Assembly (NCBI GenBank): GCA_964389675.1
Contig: CAYMEV010000006.1
Span: 1-64,000, forward strand
Source of the DNA: CAYMEV01 sp964389675 [NCBI: uncultured Candidatus Sumerlaeota bacterium]
GTDB taxonomy: Bacteria > CAYMEV01
DNA length: 64,000 nucleotides
Reading direction: 5' to 3'
The notes under the pieces: generated by a model
The model's database searches: none
What the model saw: the letters and a program-made list of their open reading frames with translations, nothing else
What the model was told of the DNA's origin: nothing
In this document: piece by piece, positions 16,931 to 27,181 of the stretch
How positions within the stretch are numbered: the first letter of the stretch is position 1
Layout of the letters: each line of letters begins with the position of its first letter
Position numbers and translations under genes: made by a program

Positions 16931-17764
16931 TGTCTTTATCCTTTTATATTTCAGCCTTATTTTTGGCTTCTTTTTATATATTTCAGCATCAAATCTGCCT
17001 CTCTGGATGATTATAACCGTTATATTGTCCTCTCCGCCATTTTTATTTGCAAGTTTTACAAGAGAACTGCAAATATTCTCTATATCATCATCCCTGGAGA
17101 TCATGCTGCTTATAACCTTATCACTGACCATATCAGTCAGCCCGTCCGTGGACAGAATAATCCTGTCGCTGTCCCTGAAAGGTAATCTGTATACATCCGG
17201 TATCTGATCCTCTTCCATACCAATATGCCTTGTGATAATATGCTTCATAGGATGTTTCCTGGCTTGTGCAGGTGTTATCTGGCCTGCCAGGACAAGATTC
17301 CCTACCAGTGAATGGTCAATAGTAACCTGCTTAAAAAGGTTTTTCCTCAGAAGATATGCTCTGCTGTCGCCTATATTGGCTATGTAAATGCTGTTTTTAT
17401 TGGCAAGGGCAGAGACCAGGGTGCATCCCATTCCGTTATATTCGGATTTTCTAAGGCTCTGCTTAAATACTTCACGGTTTAGGCTGGATATAATATTCTT
17501 TATATTGCTGATAATTTCATTTTCAGAAAGGCTGTCTATTCTTTTTCCAAGCTCTTTGAAATGCTGTGAAAGGATTGAAATTGCCAGGCCTGAAGCCATT
17601 TCTCCTGCCTGATGCCCTCCAATGCCATCAGCGACAATAAATATCCCTGAATCTTTATCAAGGAAATAATTGTCCTCATTATGGTCCCTTTTTATACCTT
17701 CATCTGTCATTCCGCAGGAGCGTATCTCCCCGCTGGATTTCCTGTCATCTGTATCTTTATTCAT
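16919..17764 (-). CDS. PP2C-type serine/threonine protein phosphatase
   Basis: Metal-dependent protein phosphatase of the PrpC/Stp1 type, 281 residues. Motifs run in the expected order: GMTDEGIKRDHNEDNY, FIVADGIGGHQAGEMAS with the metal-binding aspartate, NIGDSRAYLLR, then LSTDGLTDMV and GGEDNITVI. It should reverse phosphorylation by a Hanks-type kinase, but no kinase is in this window. The C-terminal 25 residues are lysine-rich. It is convergent with comEA and its stop lies inside the comEA terminator. Confidence 0.9.
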   Translation of the reverse strand: MNKDTDDRKSSGEIRSCGMTDEGIKRDHNEDNYFLDKDSGIFIVADGIGGHQAGEMASGLAISILSQHFKELGKRIDSLSENEIISNIKNIISSLNREVFKQSLRKSEYNGMGCTLVSALANKNSIYIANIGDSRAYLLRKNLFKQVTIDHSLVGNLVLAGQITPAQARKHPMKHIITRHIGMEEDQIPDVYRLPFRDSDRIILSTDGLTDMVSDKVISSMISRDDDIENICSSLVKLANKNGGEDNITVIIIQRGRFDAEIYKKKPKIRLKYKRIKTEKY

Positions 17765-18038
17765 TGACTGGCTAAAACCCCTTTATTTAAGTTAATTATT
17801 ATCTTTACAGGAATATGCATTTTTTTCAATAAATATATTCCAGTATCAGAAATAATAATCTAAATTAAGATAAAATGAAAATTAGTATTTCCTGCATCTT
17901 TTAAATCATAAATGCATACCTGATATTAAGTATTTTTTGATTTCCTTATTCCATATTGCTTTACCAGGCTGAAAAGCAATATAAACCTGTTTTGAAAATT
18001 ATGGTTTTTATGGAATGATTTTTGCTTCATATTTAGAT

Positions 18039-19577
18039 ATGATATCCTATACACATAGTATCTGCACTCATTCACTGGATGGAATAATTGTAAGCATCGA
18101 AACCGATATATCAAAAAGCGGCCTTCCGGGATTCTGTATTGTTGGCCTTGCGGATACATCAGTCAAGGAAAGCAAGGAAAGAATATTCACCGCATTAAAA
18201 AATAATAATTTTGGACCGGTAAGAAGAAAGATTGTTATCAATATGGCCCCTGCTGATATCAGAAAGGAGGGGTCACAGTATGACCTGCCAATAGCCCTGG
18301 GTATAATTGATTCTGGTATAAAAAGATTTGAGAGGAACCTGCAGGAATATGTAATAATAGGCGAATTGTCATTAAACGGCAGACTAAAGGGTGTCCCGGG
18401 AGTCCTGCCGGCACTCCTGGCAGCTAAAAAGCACGGATTCTCAAAGGCAATCATCCCTGAAGAAAACAAGTTTGAGGCATCCCTGATAAGGGGGATTGAA
18501 ATAATAGCATCCGACAGCCTGATATCCACTGCCAGGCATCTCTGGAAACTCAAAGATATTAAAGTATTAGACCCGTTAGATTTTTCAGATTTTAATCATA
18601 ATGGGCAAAATGATGAGTTTCCGCTCGATATAATTGACATAAAAGGCCAGGTCAATGCAAAAAGAGCAATTATGATAGCCTGCAGCGGAAGGCATAATAT
18701 TCTGTTCTATGGGCCTCCCGGAACTGGAAAATCTATGATATCCAAAAGAATTCCGTATTTGCTGCCTCCAATGACATATAGTGAATATATTTCAACTCTT
18801 TCAGTCTATTCACTCTATGATCAGATCAACAATACAACTCTAAAAACCCTGCTGAAACGTCCGTTTCGGTCTCCTCACCATACTATTTCGACAGTAGGAC
18901 TCATTGGAGGAGGCTCATCGCCGAAGCCGGGGGAAATAAGCCTTGCTCATAATGGCGTTCTATTCCTGGATGAGCTTCCGGAATTTTCAAAAAAGATGCT
19001 GGATTCTCTGCGACAGCCCATGGAGGACAGGTATGTAAACATAAGCAGGGCGAGATACAGTATTCACATGCCCTCTGATTTCATGCTTATAGCATCAATG
19101 AATCCCTGCCCCTGCGGTTATTTTGGAAGTAATGTCAAAGACTGCATATGTTCAATAGCAAATATCAGGAGATACCGTTCGAAGCTTTCAGGGCCTCTTC
19201 TTGACAGAATAGACCTGTTTGTCGAAATGTCAGATGTTTCAGAGGAAGAATTGATGAAGAGCAACAAAATAGATTCACGATCAGTAAGGGACAGGATAGA
19301 GTCTGCATATCTGATTCAGAAGGATAGATATAAAAATGATTGCTTCGTATTCAATTCGCAGATATCTGATGATAAGATCAGCCATTACTGCCAATTAAAG
19401 AGGGATTCAGGGATATTTTTCAGGCAGGTCATAAAGCATCTGAACCTGTCCGCCCGCTCAGTTATAAAACTGCTTAAGGTTTGCAGGACAATTGCAGATA
19501 TTGAAAACTCGGAAGATATAAATTCAAGTCATATTGCTGAAGGAAGCAGTTATTTCAGGTTTTTTGAATCAGTGTAA
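18039..19577 (+). CDS. comM: YifB/ComM family Mg-chelatase-like AAA+ ATPase
   Basis: ComM is a ring helicase that promotes branch migration when incoming single-stranded DNA recombines during natural transformation; homologues occur also in non-competent bacteria. The N-terminal ChlI-like domain (SGLPGFCIVGLAD), the Walker A GPPGTGKS, Walker B FLDELPEF, the cysteine-bearing NPCPCGYFG segment and the Mg-chelatase C-terminal domain are all present. I choose the ATG at 18039 because the distance to the SGLPG motif then matches the family; an ATG at 18015 is also in frame. The start region lacks a good ribosome binding site. Proximity to comEA supports a DNA-uptake role. Confidence 0.9.
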   Translation: MISYTHSICTHSLDGIIVSIETDISKSGLPGFCIVGLADTSVKESKERIFTALKNNNFGPVRRKIVINMAPADIRKEGSQYDLPIALGIIDSGIKRFERNLQEYVIIGELSLNGRLKGVPGVLPALLAAKKHGFSKAIIPEENKFEASLIRGIEIIASDSLISTARHLWKLKDIKVLDPLDFSDFNHNGQNDEFPLDIIDIKGQVNAKRAIMIACSGRHNILFYGPPGTGKSMISKRIPYLLPPMTYSEYISTLSVYSLYDQINNTTLKTLLKRPFRSPHHTISTVGLIGGGSSPKPGEISLAHNGVLFLDELPEFSKKMLDSLRQPMEDRYVNISRARYSIHMPSDFMLIASMNPCPCGYFGSNVKDCICSIANIRRYRSKLSGPLLDRIDLFVEMSDVSEEELMKSNKIDSRSVRDRIESAYLIQKDRYKNDCFVFNSQISDDKISHYCQLKRDSGIFFRQVIKHLNLSARSVIKLLKVCRTIADIENSEDINSSHIAEGSSYFRFFESV

Positions 19578-19795
19578 TATAATTTGACAGTTTCTCTAAA
19601 AATGAATTTCAAAAAATTTTTATGCAAGCCGGAAGAAAATTGCCTGTAAATACAGGATCATAGCTGAAGATTGCTTAATCGTTCTGCAATAAACAAAGGG
19701 GCTGTACTGGATATTTATATCATCGCTGAAAACCATATATTAAATATTCTGCTTTTTAAGCATCCCTTTTCCCTAAATGCAGATCTGTCCAAATA

Positions 19796-20725
19796 TTAAT
19801 TGTTCCTGAGGTTATATGCATCTCTGTCATCTCTAAAATATGGTTCGGTATGAACTGTGATAAAAGTATCAGGCCCAAAATCTGATCTTATTTTTCTTTC
19901 CACATCGGATGCAATATTATGGGCATGAACGATATTAAGGTCCTTATCTACCAGAATATGCAATTCTACAGCTATATTATTGCCAATCTTCCTTGTTTTG
20001 AGCTTATGCATTCCTATTACTCCATCCGCTGACAGGACTGCCATACGTATTTTCTCGATATCATCCGCAGGAATTGACTTTTCAAGAAGCTCATTTATAG
20101 CATTAAGCACAATATTAACAGAAACCTTTATTACGAAAAGGCTTACTATAATTGCCGATAATGGGTCAAGTATGTAAAAGCTATCCCCAAGGAGGAATAT
20201 TGATCCGATTCCTATAAAGACTGCTAATGATGATAATACATCTGTACGGTGATGCCATGCATTTGCTATAAGCACCTGGCTTTTAAGCTTTTTGCCGTAG
20301 AATGATGTAAGCCTGTACATCCATTCCTTTATAATAATGGAAAGCAATACTGCAGACAGCACAATTAATCTTGGAGATTCAACATCCTTACCGCTTAATA
20401 TTGCTGAAAACTTCATTACAGATGTATAACCAATCCCCATTCCTGCTGCAAATATCAGCAGTCCGATTATAGCTGCTGCAAGTGTTTCAAATTTTCCATG
20501 TCCGTAGTGATGAGAATCATCCTGCGGCTTTTGGGATATTTTAAGGCCCATTATCGCAACAATATCGCTTATTGTATCTGATAATGTGTGGATGCCGTCA
20601 GCTACAACAGCTATGCTCATACCAGCAGAACCGGCAACTATTTTTATCACAGCCAAAGCAATATTAAACCACAACCCAAGAAGTGTAATCCTTATTGCCC
20701 TGGTATTTTTGTGAGTATCCAGCAT
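19796..20725 (-). CDS. cation diffusion facilitator (CDF) metal transporter
   Basis: Proton-coupled efflux pump for divalent metals such as Zn2+, Mn2+ or Fe2+. The 309-residue protein has about six membrane segments, the metal-site motifs HTLSD and HHRTD in the second and fifth segments, the YGHGKFE signature between them, and a C-terminal cytoplasmic dimerization domain (VELHILVDKDLNIVHAH). Metal specificity cannot be read from the sequence by eye. It follows the ABC permease gene by seven bases, so it is probably co-transcribed with that exporter. Confidence 0.92.
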   Translation of the reverse strand: MLDTHKNTRAIRITLLGLWFNIALAVIKIVAGSAGMSIAVVADGIHTLSDTISDIVAIMGLKISQKPQDDSHHYGHGKFETLAAAIIGLLIFAAGMGIGYTSVMKFSAILSGKDVESPRLIVLSAVLLSIIIKEWMYRLTSFYGKKLKSQVLIANAWHHRTDVLSSLAVFIGIGSIFLLGDSFYILDPLSAIIVSLFVIKVSVNIVLNAINELLEKSIPADDIEKIRMAVLSADGVIGMHKLKTRKIGNNIAVELHILVDKDLNIVHAHNIASDVERKIRSDFGPDTFITVHTEPYFRDDRDAYNLRNN

Positions 20726-20732
20726 TAAAAGA

Positions 20733-22019
20733 TCATTTATATCTCATCCATTTTATAATATCCTTGAAATTTGCCTTCTTTCCATACATCAGAATACCTA
20801 CTCTGTAGATCTTTGAAGCGATGAAAGTTGATATAATGATTGCCAGGACCAATAGCGCTATTGAAAGGAGTATCTGCCATAGGGGAGGCTGCATAACAGT
20901 AATCCTCAGGAACATCAGGATAGGTGCAAAGAATGGAAATAAAGACAATATCACGGATATAGTGCTGTCAGGACTCTGGATTACCATCGGCATCAGCAGC
21001 ATAGGTACCACAAGGAACATGACCAGAGGTGTCTGTATGGAATTAGCCTCCTGCTCATTATCCACCATTGAACCAATAGCCGCATAAAGAGTCGAATAAA
21101 GAAAATATCCGAGGATGAAGAAAATGACGAAATATAAAAAGACTGAGAAGGGAATGTTAATCATATCTGCTGATAATGGTGATTCTTCTCCAGCAAAACC
21201 CATTTTACCCGAAAAGCTTGTTATGTTATTGAAAAAGAAATAACCCAGCAGCAGCCATACAACATATTGTGTAAGCCCTACCAGTCCAATTCCCAGAACT
21301 TTGCCCATAAGCAGCTGGAAAGGCTTGACATTTGATATCACAACCTCAATTACTCTTGAGGTCTTTTCCTGTATAACCCCTCTTAACACTGAAACCCCGT
21401 ACATCAGGATAGTCATATAGATAAGAAGCATGAATACATAACTGATTATAAATCCCTGTCCTTTATCTAAAGTTTCACCTTCTTTTGTCACCTTTATAAC
21501 CTGAAAATCAATATTTTTCAGGTTCTTTTCAAGTATTCCCTCGTCAATATCCAGGGCCTTGAATCTATTAACAAGTACAATCCTGTTGACAGTATCCCGC
21601 AAAATCTTCTGTGTACTGAAATTAGCAACATTTTTCGAATAGTATGAGATATTTCCGTTTTCAAGTATGTCCTTCTCAACAAGGATAAAACCATCCAGCT
21701 CCCTTGAGAGAACCCTTTCTTTCAGTTTTTCAAGCCCTTCCACCTGCTCATAGAGGTTATATTTTTCCTTATACAGCTCATATCCAGGTTTGAGGCTGTC
21801 ATCTTCCAATTGTTTCTTAAGTTCTTCATAGATTGAAAGGTCAGTATTATCAACAACTGCTATCTTTTCCGGCTTGCCTGTCTTAAATTGCGTTAAAAGC
21901 ATAGGGACAAGAAGTATGCCGGCCATAAGCAACGGGGTCAGGAGCGTAGAAATAATAAATAATTTGGTTTTAACAATCTGCAGGTATTCCCTTTGCAGTA
22001 CAAGCAGTATCTTATTCAT
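20733..22019 (-). CDS. ABC-2 type exporter permease (NatB-like)
   Basis: Membrane subunit of an ABC exporter, 428 residues, with one hydrophobic segment near the N terminus, a long extracytoplasmic domain (about residues 45-190) and five or six further membrane segments. The QREYLQIVKTKLF start and the LRGVIQEKTSRVIEV cytoplasmic coupling segment are typical of NatB/ABC2_membrane_3 proteins. It overlaps the ATPase gene by eight bases. NatAB of Bacillus exports sodium, but related systems export drugs or unknown substrates, so the cargo here is open. Confidence 0.87.
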   Translation of the reverse strand: MNKILLVLQREYLQIVKTKLFIISTLLTPLLMAGILLVPMLLTQFKTGKPEKIAVVDNTDLSIYEELKKQLEDDSLKPGYELYKEKYNLYEQVEGLEKLKERVLSRELDGFILVEKDILENGNISYYSKNVANFSTQKILRDTVNRIVLVNRFKALDIDEGILEKNLKNIDFQVIKVTKEGETLDKGQGFIISYVFMLLIYMTILMYGVSVLRGVIQEKTSRVIEVVISNVKPFQLLMGKVLGIGLVGLTQYVVWLLLGYFFFNNITSFSGKMGFAGEESPLSADMINIPFSVFLYFVIFFILGYFLYSTLYAAIGSMVDNEQEANSIQTPLVMFLVVPMLLMPMVIQSPDSTISVILSLFPFFAPILMFLRITVMQPPLWQILLSIALLVLAIIISTFIASKIYRVGILMYGKKANFKDIIKWMRYK

Positions 22020-22917
22020 TTTCCCCCTCCACTACGTTGATAAAGATATCATTAAGTGATGGTTCGTAAATCTCAAACCTGCTTATATTATTTTCCCTGA
22101 CAATCTCAGACAGTATCTTATTCATATCCGCATCATTCTTGAGATATACCTCCACACAGCCGTCTTTCTTCCTTACCTCTTCCACAGATTCATGCTTGTC
22201 CAGGTTGATGGCCTTATCCTCCTCCAAAAATATCCTGAATGCATTCTTCCTGAATTTTTTCTTTATTTCCCGGAGCCTGCCGTCAAGTATATTTTTCCCT
22301 TTATTGATAAGAAGAATATTATCGCATAATTTCTCAACCTGTTCCATTATATGAGTGGAGAAGATTATAGATTTGCCATTATTTTTCATCTCAAGTATAA
22401 TATCCTTGATCATTTTTGTATTAATAGGGTCAAGCCCAGTGAAAGGTTCATCAAGAATAATAAGATCAGGATCATTTATCACAGTTGTAATAAATTGTAT
22501 CTTCTGCTGCATTCCCCTTGAAAGGTCCTGTATCTTGTTCATTTTCCATTTTTCAAGGTCTAGCCTCTTAAGCCAGTATTCAGCCTTCTGGACAGCAGAA
22601 ACCCTTTCCAGGCCCTTAAGCCTGCCGAAGAATGTAAGCACATCAAGAATCTTCATCTTCGGATATAGGCCGCGTTCTTCAGGCAGATAGCCTATATTAT
22701 GCAGGGCTTTAATGGTAATTTTATCACCATTAAAAAGGATTTCCCCGTTGTCGGGAAGTATAATGGTCATAATCATCCTTATGGTCGTAGTTTTGCCAGC
22801 ACCATTAGGGCCGAGCAGGCCGAATATGCTTCCCTTTTCTGTTGCAAAAGTCAGGGAATCAACAGCTTTGAAACTGCCATAAGACTTTGTAACATCAGAT
22901 AACTCTAGAACATTCAT
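22012..22917 (-). CDS. ABC exporter ATP-binding protein (NatA-like)
   Basis: ATPase subunit of 301 residues pairing with the overlapping permease. Walker A GPNGAGKTT, the Q-loop region GYLPEERGLYP, the signature LSRGMQQKIQF (variant of LSGGQ), Walker B LIILDEPF and the switch histidine in FSTHIME are present. A C-terminal domain of about 75 residues follows the nucleotide-binding domain, as in drug- or sodium-export ATPases of the DrrA/NatA type. First gene of the three-gene run with the permease and the CDF transporter. Confidence 0.9.
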   Translation of the reverse strand: MNVLELSDVTKSYGSFKAVDSLTFATEKGSIFGLLGPNGAGKTTTIRMIMTIILPDNGEILFNGDKITIKALHNIGYLPEERGLYPKMKILDVLTFFGRLKGLERVSAVQKAEYWLKRLDLEKWKMNKIQDLSRGMQQKIQFITTVINDPDLIILDEPFTGLDPINTKMIKDIILEMKNNGKSIIFSTHIMEQVEKLCDNILLINKGKNILDGRLREIKKKFRKNAFRIFLEEDKAINLDKHESVEEVRKKDGCVEVYLKNDADMNKILSEIVRENNISRFEIYEPSLNDIFINVVEGENE

Positions 22918-23102
22918 TCATTTTTATACCTCTTTGAAAAATTAAGTTGATTATAACCTAGTTATACGACAATATAAAATAAATGTTTATAAAATATAGA
23001 AATGTTTAATTATTACATATAAAAATATAATTTTCTTGAAAATTTGAAAATTTTATGGATAATTATTAACAAACTGGAAATAATATATATAATTAGGGCT
23101 TT

Positions 23103-24140
23103 ATGTCTATGGAAAAAAATATGGATTTCAGTATTCTTTCAATGGAAAGCTTTAAGGACCTTAACAAGGTACTTCTGCTGGATGATGACAGGGATTTCCT
23201 GCATTCACTGGGTTCCCTGCTGAAACTCAAGGGATATTCTATTTCCGAATTTACACAGGTTGAAGAGGCAATTGACGAATTTGCAAGATCCCCTTATCCT
23301 ATAAATATTATTGATTACAGACTGAGAGATGGTAATGGAAATATAGATACCCTGGGAATTGATGTATTGAAAAATCTTAAAATAATTGAGCCACTCAGTG
23401 AAATAATACTTATTACAGCATATGGAGAGCTTAACGTAGCAATTAAAGCTCTTGAGGAAGGGGCATCAGATTTTCTTCTGAAGCCTTTTAATACCGATGC
23501 TCTGATAGTAGCAATTGAAAGAGCAAAAGACAGGCTTAATAAAAATATGTCACTGATGTATTATACCAAGAAGCTTAAGGATGAAGTTACAAAAAGAACA
23601 ATTGAGCTTGAGATAACAAATAAGAAGCTTCTTCAGCTGAGCCTGACAGACGAGCTTACAGGAGTGCTGAACTACAGGGCATTTGACGAACGGATCAAGA
23701 AGGAATTTATAAGATCAAAGAGGTTCAGAAGACACCTTGCACTTGTCATGTTCGACATTGACAACTTCAAGGGATTTAATGACAGCTTAGGACATTTGGA
23801 GGGGAATAAGCTGCTGCAGAAAATGGCAATCATATTTAAGAACAAGATAAGAAAGGATATAGACATAGTATTTCGCTATGGGGGCGATGAATTTGTAATT
23901 TTGCTCCCTGAATCAGATGTAACAGGAGCCTATAAGGCTGCTGAAAGGATAAAATATTTCGTGGAATTTTCCCTTGAAGGAATTACCCTGAGCGGTGGGA
24001 TATCAAGCCTTATCGAGAATAACCCCGGAGATGTTAATTCCTTTATCAATATGGCTGACACTGCCCTTTACAGGTCAAAGACCTTAAAAAACACAATAAC
24101 AGTATACTCAAAGAGCCTGGAGAGTCCTAAAAAGGAATAA
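23103..24140 (+). CDS. response regulator with GGDEF diguanylate cyclase domain
   Basis: Two-component output protein of 345 residues. A receiver domain (about residues 15-140) has the acidic cluster LLDDD, phosphoacceptor aspartate in IIDYRL and KPF lysine; a coiled-coil linker (150-185) leads to a GGDEF domain with the intact catalytic motif YGGDEF. It should make cyclic di-GMP when phosphorylated. The inhibitory RxxD motif is not evident at the usual place. No kinase lies beside it. Two in-frame ATGs occur at the start. It is monocistronic and convergent with the M16 genes. Confidence 0.9.
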   Translation: MSMEKNMDFSILSMESFKDLNKVLLLDDDRDFLHSLGSLLKLKGYSISEFTQVEEAIDEFARSPYPINIIDYRLRDGNGNIDTLGIDVLKNLKIIEPLSEIILITAYGELNVAIKALEEGASDFLLKPFNTDALIVAIERAKDRLNKNMSLMYYTKKLKDEVTKRTIELEITNKKLLQLSLTDELTGVLNYRAFDERIKKEFIRSKRFRRHLALVMFDIDNFKGFNDSLGHLEGNKLLQKMAIIFKNKIRKDIDIVFRYGGDEFVILLPESDVTGAYKAAERIKYFVEFSLEGITLSGGISSLIENNPGDVNSFINMADTALYRSKTLKNTITVYSKSLESPKKE

Positions 24141-24156
24141 TAGAACCCCCCTTTTT
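24129..24156. terminator. weak bidirectional terminator candidate
   Basis: AAAAAGG (24129-24135) and CCTTTTT (24150-24156) form a seven-base AT-rich stem around the GGDEF stop codon. The arms themselves provide U-runs in both directions. Weak and unproven. Confidence 0.3.
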
Positions 24157-24158
24157 TG

Positions 24159-25607
24159 CTAATCCAGCTCAATTATTTCTGCAGCAATACCCTTTTCAGT
24201 AAACTGAGGTAGTATAATATCCTTGTTTCCAACAATAACTGTTATAAATCTATCCGGATAGGTATATTCATTAAAGACTTTCTGGGCTATATCCTCATTA
24301 AGGCTGTTATATTCTGAAATATATTCATTGATATAATTATCTGAACGCCCCATAAATTCCTTATTAAAAAGGATATAAAACAGAAGATTGCTCATATTTA
24401 CATAATATTTCGGAAATGTGCCATTCAGCCTGTTTACTTCATCAAAAAGCTCCCCTTCTGTAATAGGCCTGTCCCCGCTTTTAATCCTTTCCATTTCTTC
24501 CTTTATTATCTCAACAGAATGAAGTACATTTTCGCTCTTGACCTGTGTGCTTACAACATACTCCCCTGCAAACAGATTATGGCCGGCAAATGAATACACA
24601 GAATATACATAGCCTTTCTCAGTCCTGAGGTTATCTACCAGCCTTGAGCTGAAACCTCCCCCACCATACACCCTGTTTGCAAAGCTGAATTTTGTATCAT
24701 CACTGAAACTGCTGTCAAAAAAATCATATCCCATCTTGATCCTCGCACCTGTTGCATCTGGCTTATTGACTATGACTACCTTGCCATAATTGCTGTTTTC
24801 GCCAGGGACAGGCTTTTTAAGCTCCTTCTCTATGGCTTCCCACGCATTAAAGTGTTTTTCCAGCAACATAATCATTTCTTCTGGTACAAAGTCCCCGCAT
24901 ACAGCTATAGCTGTCAGATTAGGTAGAATAGAATCCTGATAGCAGCTCTTAAGATTCTCTCTTGTAAGATTATCCCTCGTTTTCAAAAGAAGATCAATGT
25001 CCTTTTCAAAGGAATATGGGTGATCGGGGAATACAAGCGGGTAGAAATAGCTGTCCAGAAGGCTTTGGTCCTGTGTCTTTGCCTGCATAAGCGAATTCTG
25101 GTATGTCTGCATAAGCCTGTCATAATACGGGCCATCAAAATCAGGTTTCAGGAGGGTCTGCGACATCAGATTAATGAGGTGGTCATAATCATCAGCCAGC
25201 GAATTGCCTGAAATGTATATATAATCCCTTTCAGTTCTCATGTCGAAACTCAGCCCATGCAATCCCTTATACCTTGCATATTGCTCCTCATCCATTTCCT
25301 GAGTACCTGTAAGCATCATACCAAGCATCATATCTGTAATCCCTGCATTCTGGGCCTGCTCCTGAGAGAGGCCACCCCTGATAAAACCCGAAATTTCCAC
25401 AACAGGGTATTGATTATCAACTGAAAGCAGCACTACCATGCCATTATCAAGCTCCACCCTGGTAAAGTCAGGGACCTGTATGGAAGGTACCTTGTTTGTC
25501 CCGCCGGAAAGCTTCTCAAAAAGCTCTTTATTAAATTCAACCTCTGAATAGGCATAAATCCCTGCAAAAATAGTTAAAATTAAGAATAAGCATATTTTCT
25601 TTTTCAT
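24159..25607 (-). CDS. M16 family peptidase homologue, inactive subunit
   Basis: Exported 482-residue protein: signal peptide (residues 1-20, ending IYAYS) followed by two M16 half-domains. At the position where active members have HxxEH, this protein reads roughly DMMLG, so the zinc site is missing; the C-terminal substrate-binding half (ADATG-type region, then YGGGGFSSRL, typical of M16 C domains) is conserved. Heterodimers of one catalytic and one non-catalytic M16 subunit are well known, and the active partner lies directly upstream with an ATGA overlap. Likely location is the periplasm. Confidence 0.85.
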   Translation of the reverse strand: MKKKICLFLILTIFAGIYAYSEVEFNKELFEKLSGGTNKVPSIQVPDFTRVELDNGMVVLLSVDNQYPVVEISGFIRGGLSQEQAQNAGITDMMLGMMLTGTQEMDEEQYARYKGLHGLSFDMRTERDYIYISGNSLADDYDHLINLMSQTLLKPDFDGPYYDRLMQTYQNSLMQAKTQDQSLLDSYFYPLVFPDHPYSFEKDIDLLLKTRDNLTRENLKSCYQDSILPNLTAIAVCGDFVPEEMIMLLEKHFNAWEAIEKELKKPVPGENSNYGKVVIVNKPDATGARIKMGYDFFDSSFSDDTKFSFANRVYGGGGFSSRLVDNLRTEKGYVYSVYSFAGHNLFAGEYVVSTQVKSENVLHSVEIIKEEMERIKSGDRPITEGELFDEVNRLNGTFPKYYVNMSNLLFYILFNKEFMGRSDNYINEYISEYNSLNEDIAQKVFNEYTYPDRFITVIVGNKDIILPQFTEKGIAAEIIELD

Positions 25608-27004
25608 AGGTTTTCCCCCTCTGAATTAACCTTTTTAGGGACAATATAAGCAAGGGTTCTTCCAGATTCAGTAAAATATTGCTCTGCAACCCTTATTATA
25701 TCATCCTTGGCAAGGTTTTTATATCTTTTGATCTCAGTCTTGGCAAAATCAGGGTCCTGGTATTTTACTGTATTCATACCTATAGTCCTTGCAAGCATTC
25801 CCATCCTCTTCTGGGAGAATATCTCCCTCTTAATGATACTTTTCTTTACTATCTCCAGCTCATCATCCTCAATACCGTTTTCAATAATATTCCTTATTTC
25901 AGCATCAAATGCGTCCCTGACCATATCCATCATTTTTTCATCCATTGTAACGATATTGCCAAATACATAGCCCGGGCACCTTAAAGTCATGGCATATGCC
26001 ATTCCACCCAAAATGATCCTTGCCTGGTTCTTCAGTTTCTTGTTCACCCTTGAATTTGCATCATTAACAAGAATATCCAGAAATGCCTTTATTGCTGGTA
26101 TATCAGGATGATTACCTTCAGGAATCTTATATACCATTGCTATCATCGGCAGCTTTGTTGTTTTCTCAATCCTCATAAATCTCTCTTCCGTTTGCGGAGG
26201 TTCATTTGATACATATCTGTCAATATCCTGCGGCTCATAGTCGCCAAAATATTTTTTAACAAGGCTTAGTACCTCTTCTGGGTCTGCATCACCGGATACT
26301 ACTATTACAGCATTATTTGGCGAATAGAACTGCTTATAATGCTTTTTCATATCCTCGACGGTAATGGATTCAATATCTTCCATCCAGCCAATGATGCCGT
26401 GATTCAGAGATCCTTCCCTGAAGGCTTCTCCCATAAGCTCTTCAAATACTGAGGACCACAGATTGTTCTCGACAGTCTGTCTCCTTTCCTGTATTACTAC
26501 CTGTCTTTCCCTTTCAAACTCATCGGGATCAATACGTAGATTACCCATTCTGTCAGCCTCAATAGCCACAAGGAGCTCTAACTTGGATGAAGGGACTTCT
26601 GCAAAATATGTCGTAAAATCATATGAGGTTGCTGCATTATTTGAACCTCCGACATCCCTTACAAGATCAAAGACCTCTTCCTTTCCAAGAGAATCTGTCC
26701 CCAGAAACATCACGTGTTCCAGAAAATGTGAAATCCCGGAAATGCCACTCTTTTCATCAATAGAACCTACATTGTATGTTACTGAAAATGTCACCAGAGG
26801 AACCCTGTGATCTTCAACAATAAAGATTCTTATACCGTTTGGAAGCTTAAAATAACTGTAATCCTCAGCATTTTCATTATCAATGGCCTGCATATCCGTG
26901 GTCTCTGTGACATTTACAGCTTTTGGAGCTGTACATGAGACTGCAAATACCAGAATGCCGCATAAAATAAATAAAACAGCCTTTACTGAATATCTTGTTT
27001 TCAT
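25604..27004 (-). CDS. M16 family zinc metallopeptidase, lipoprotein
   Basis: 466-residue peptidase with a lipoprotein signal (hydrophobic stretch ending FAVSC, Cys near residue 24), so probably anchored to a membrane facing the periplasm. The zinc-binding motif HFLEH is intact, with the downstream glutamate region about 75 residues later, and a second M16 domain follows. It begins the two-gene operon with the inactive homologue. Members of this family degrade small peptides and misfolded fragments; no specific substrate can be inferred here. Confidence 0.9.
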   Translation of the reverse strand: MKTRYSVKAVLFILCGILVFAVSCTAPKAVNVTETTDMQAIDNENAEDYSYFKLPNGIRIFIVEDHRVPLVTFSVTYNVGSIDEKSGISGISHFLEHVMFLGTDSLGKEEVFDLVRDVGGSNNAATSYDFTTYFAEVPSSKLELLVAIEADRMGNLRIDPDEFERERQVVIQERRQTVENNLWSSVFEELMGEAFREGSLNHGIIGWMEDIESITVEDMKKHYKQFYSPNNAVIVVSGDADPEEVLSLVKKYFGDYEPQDIDRYVSNEPPQTEERFMRIEKTTKLPMIAMVYKIPEGNHPDIPAIKAFLDILVNDANSRVNKKLKNQARIILGGMAYAMTLRCPGYVFGNIVTMDEKMMDMVRDAFDAEIRNIIENGIEDDELEIVKKSIIKREIFSQKRMGMLARTIGMNTVKYQDPDFAKTEIKRYKNLAKDDIIRVAEQYFTESGRTLAYIVPKKVNSEGENL

Positions 27005-27181
27005 CCGCTACCTCCTTGCTTTTTCTGGAATAGATAAATTAAAATATATATCTGGTGTCAATATATCTACGATATGAAATCTAAATTGTTTATAGAAATA
27101 AAATAAGATTTAAAAATTGTTGATTTTAAAAATTAATTCTATAAAAACACTCAAAATTATAATTTAAGGAAGATAAAAACC

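Noticed and set aside
17765-18038. Hidden gene between the PP2C and comM genes
   Set aside because: The 274-base AT-rich stretch has only a spurious minus-strand frame; it is most likely the divergent promoter region.
19578-19795. Small gene or RNA between comM and the CDF gene
   Set aside because: No frame with a start and ribosome binding site, and no strong hairpin; it appears to be a spacer between convergent genes.
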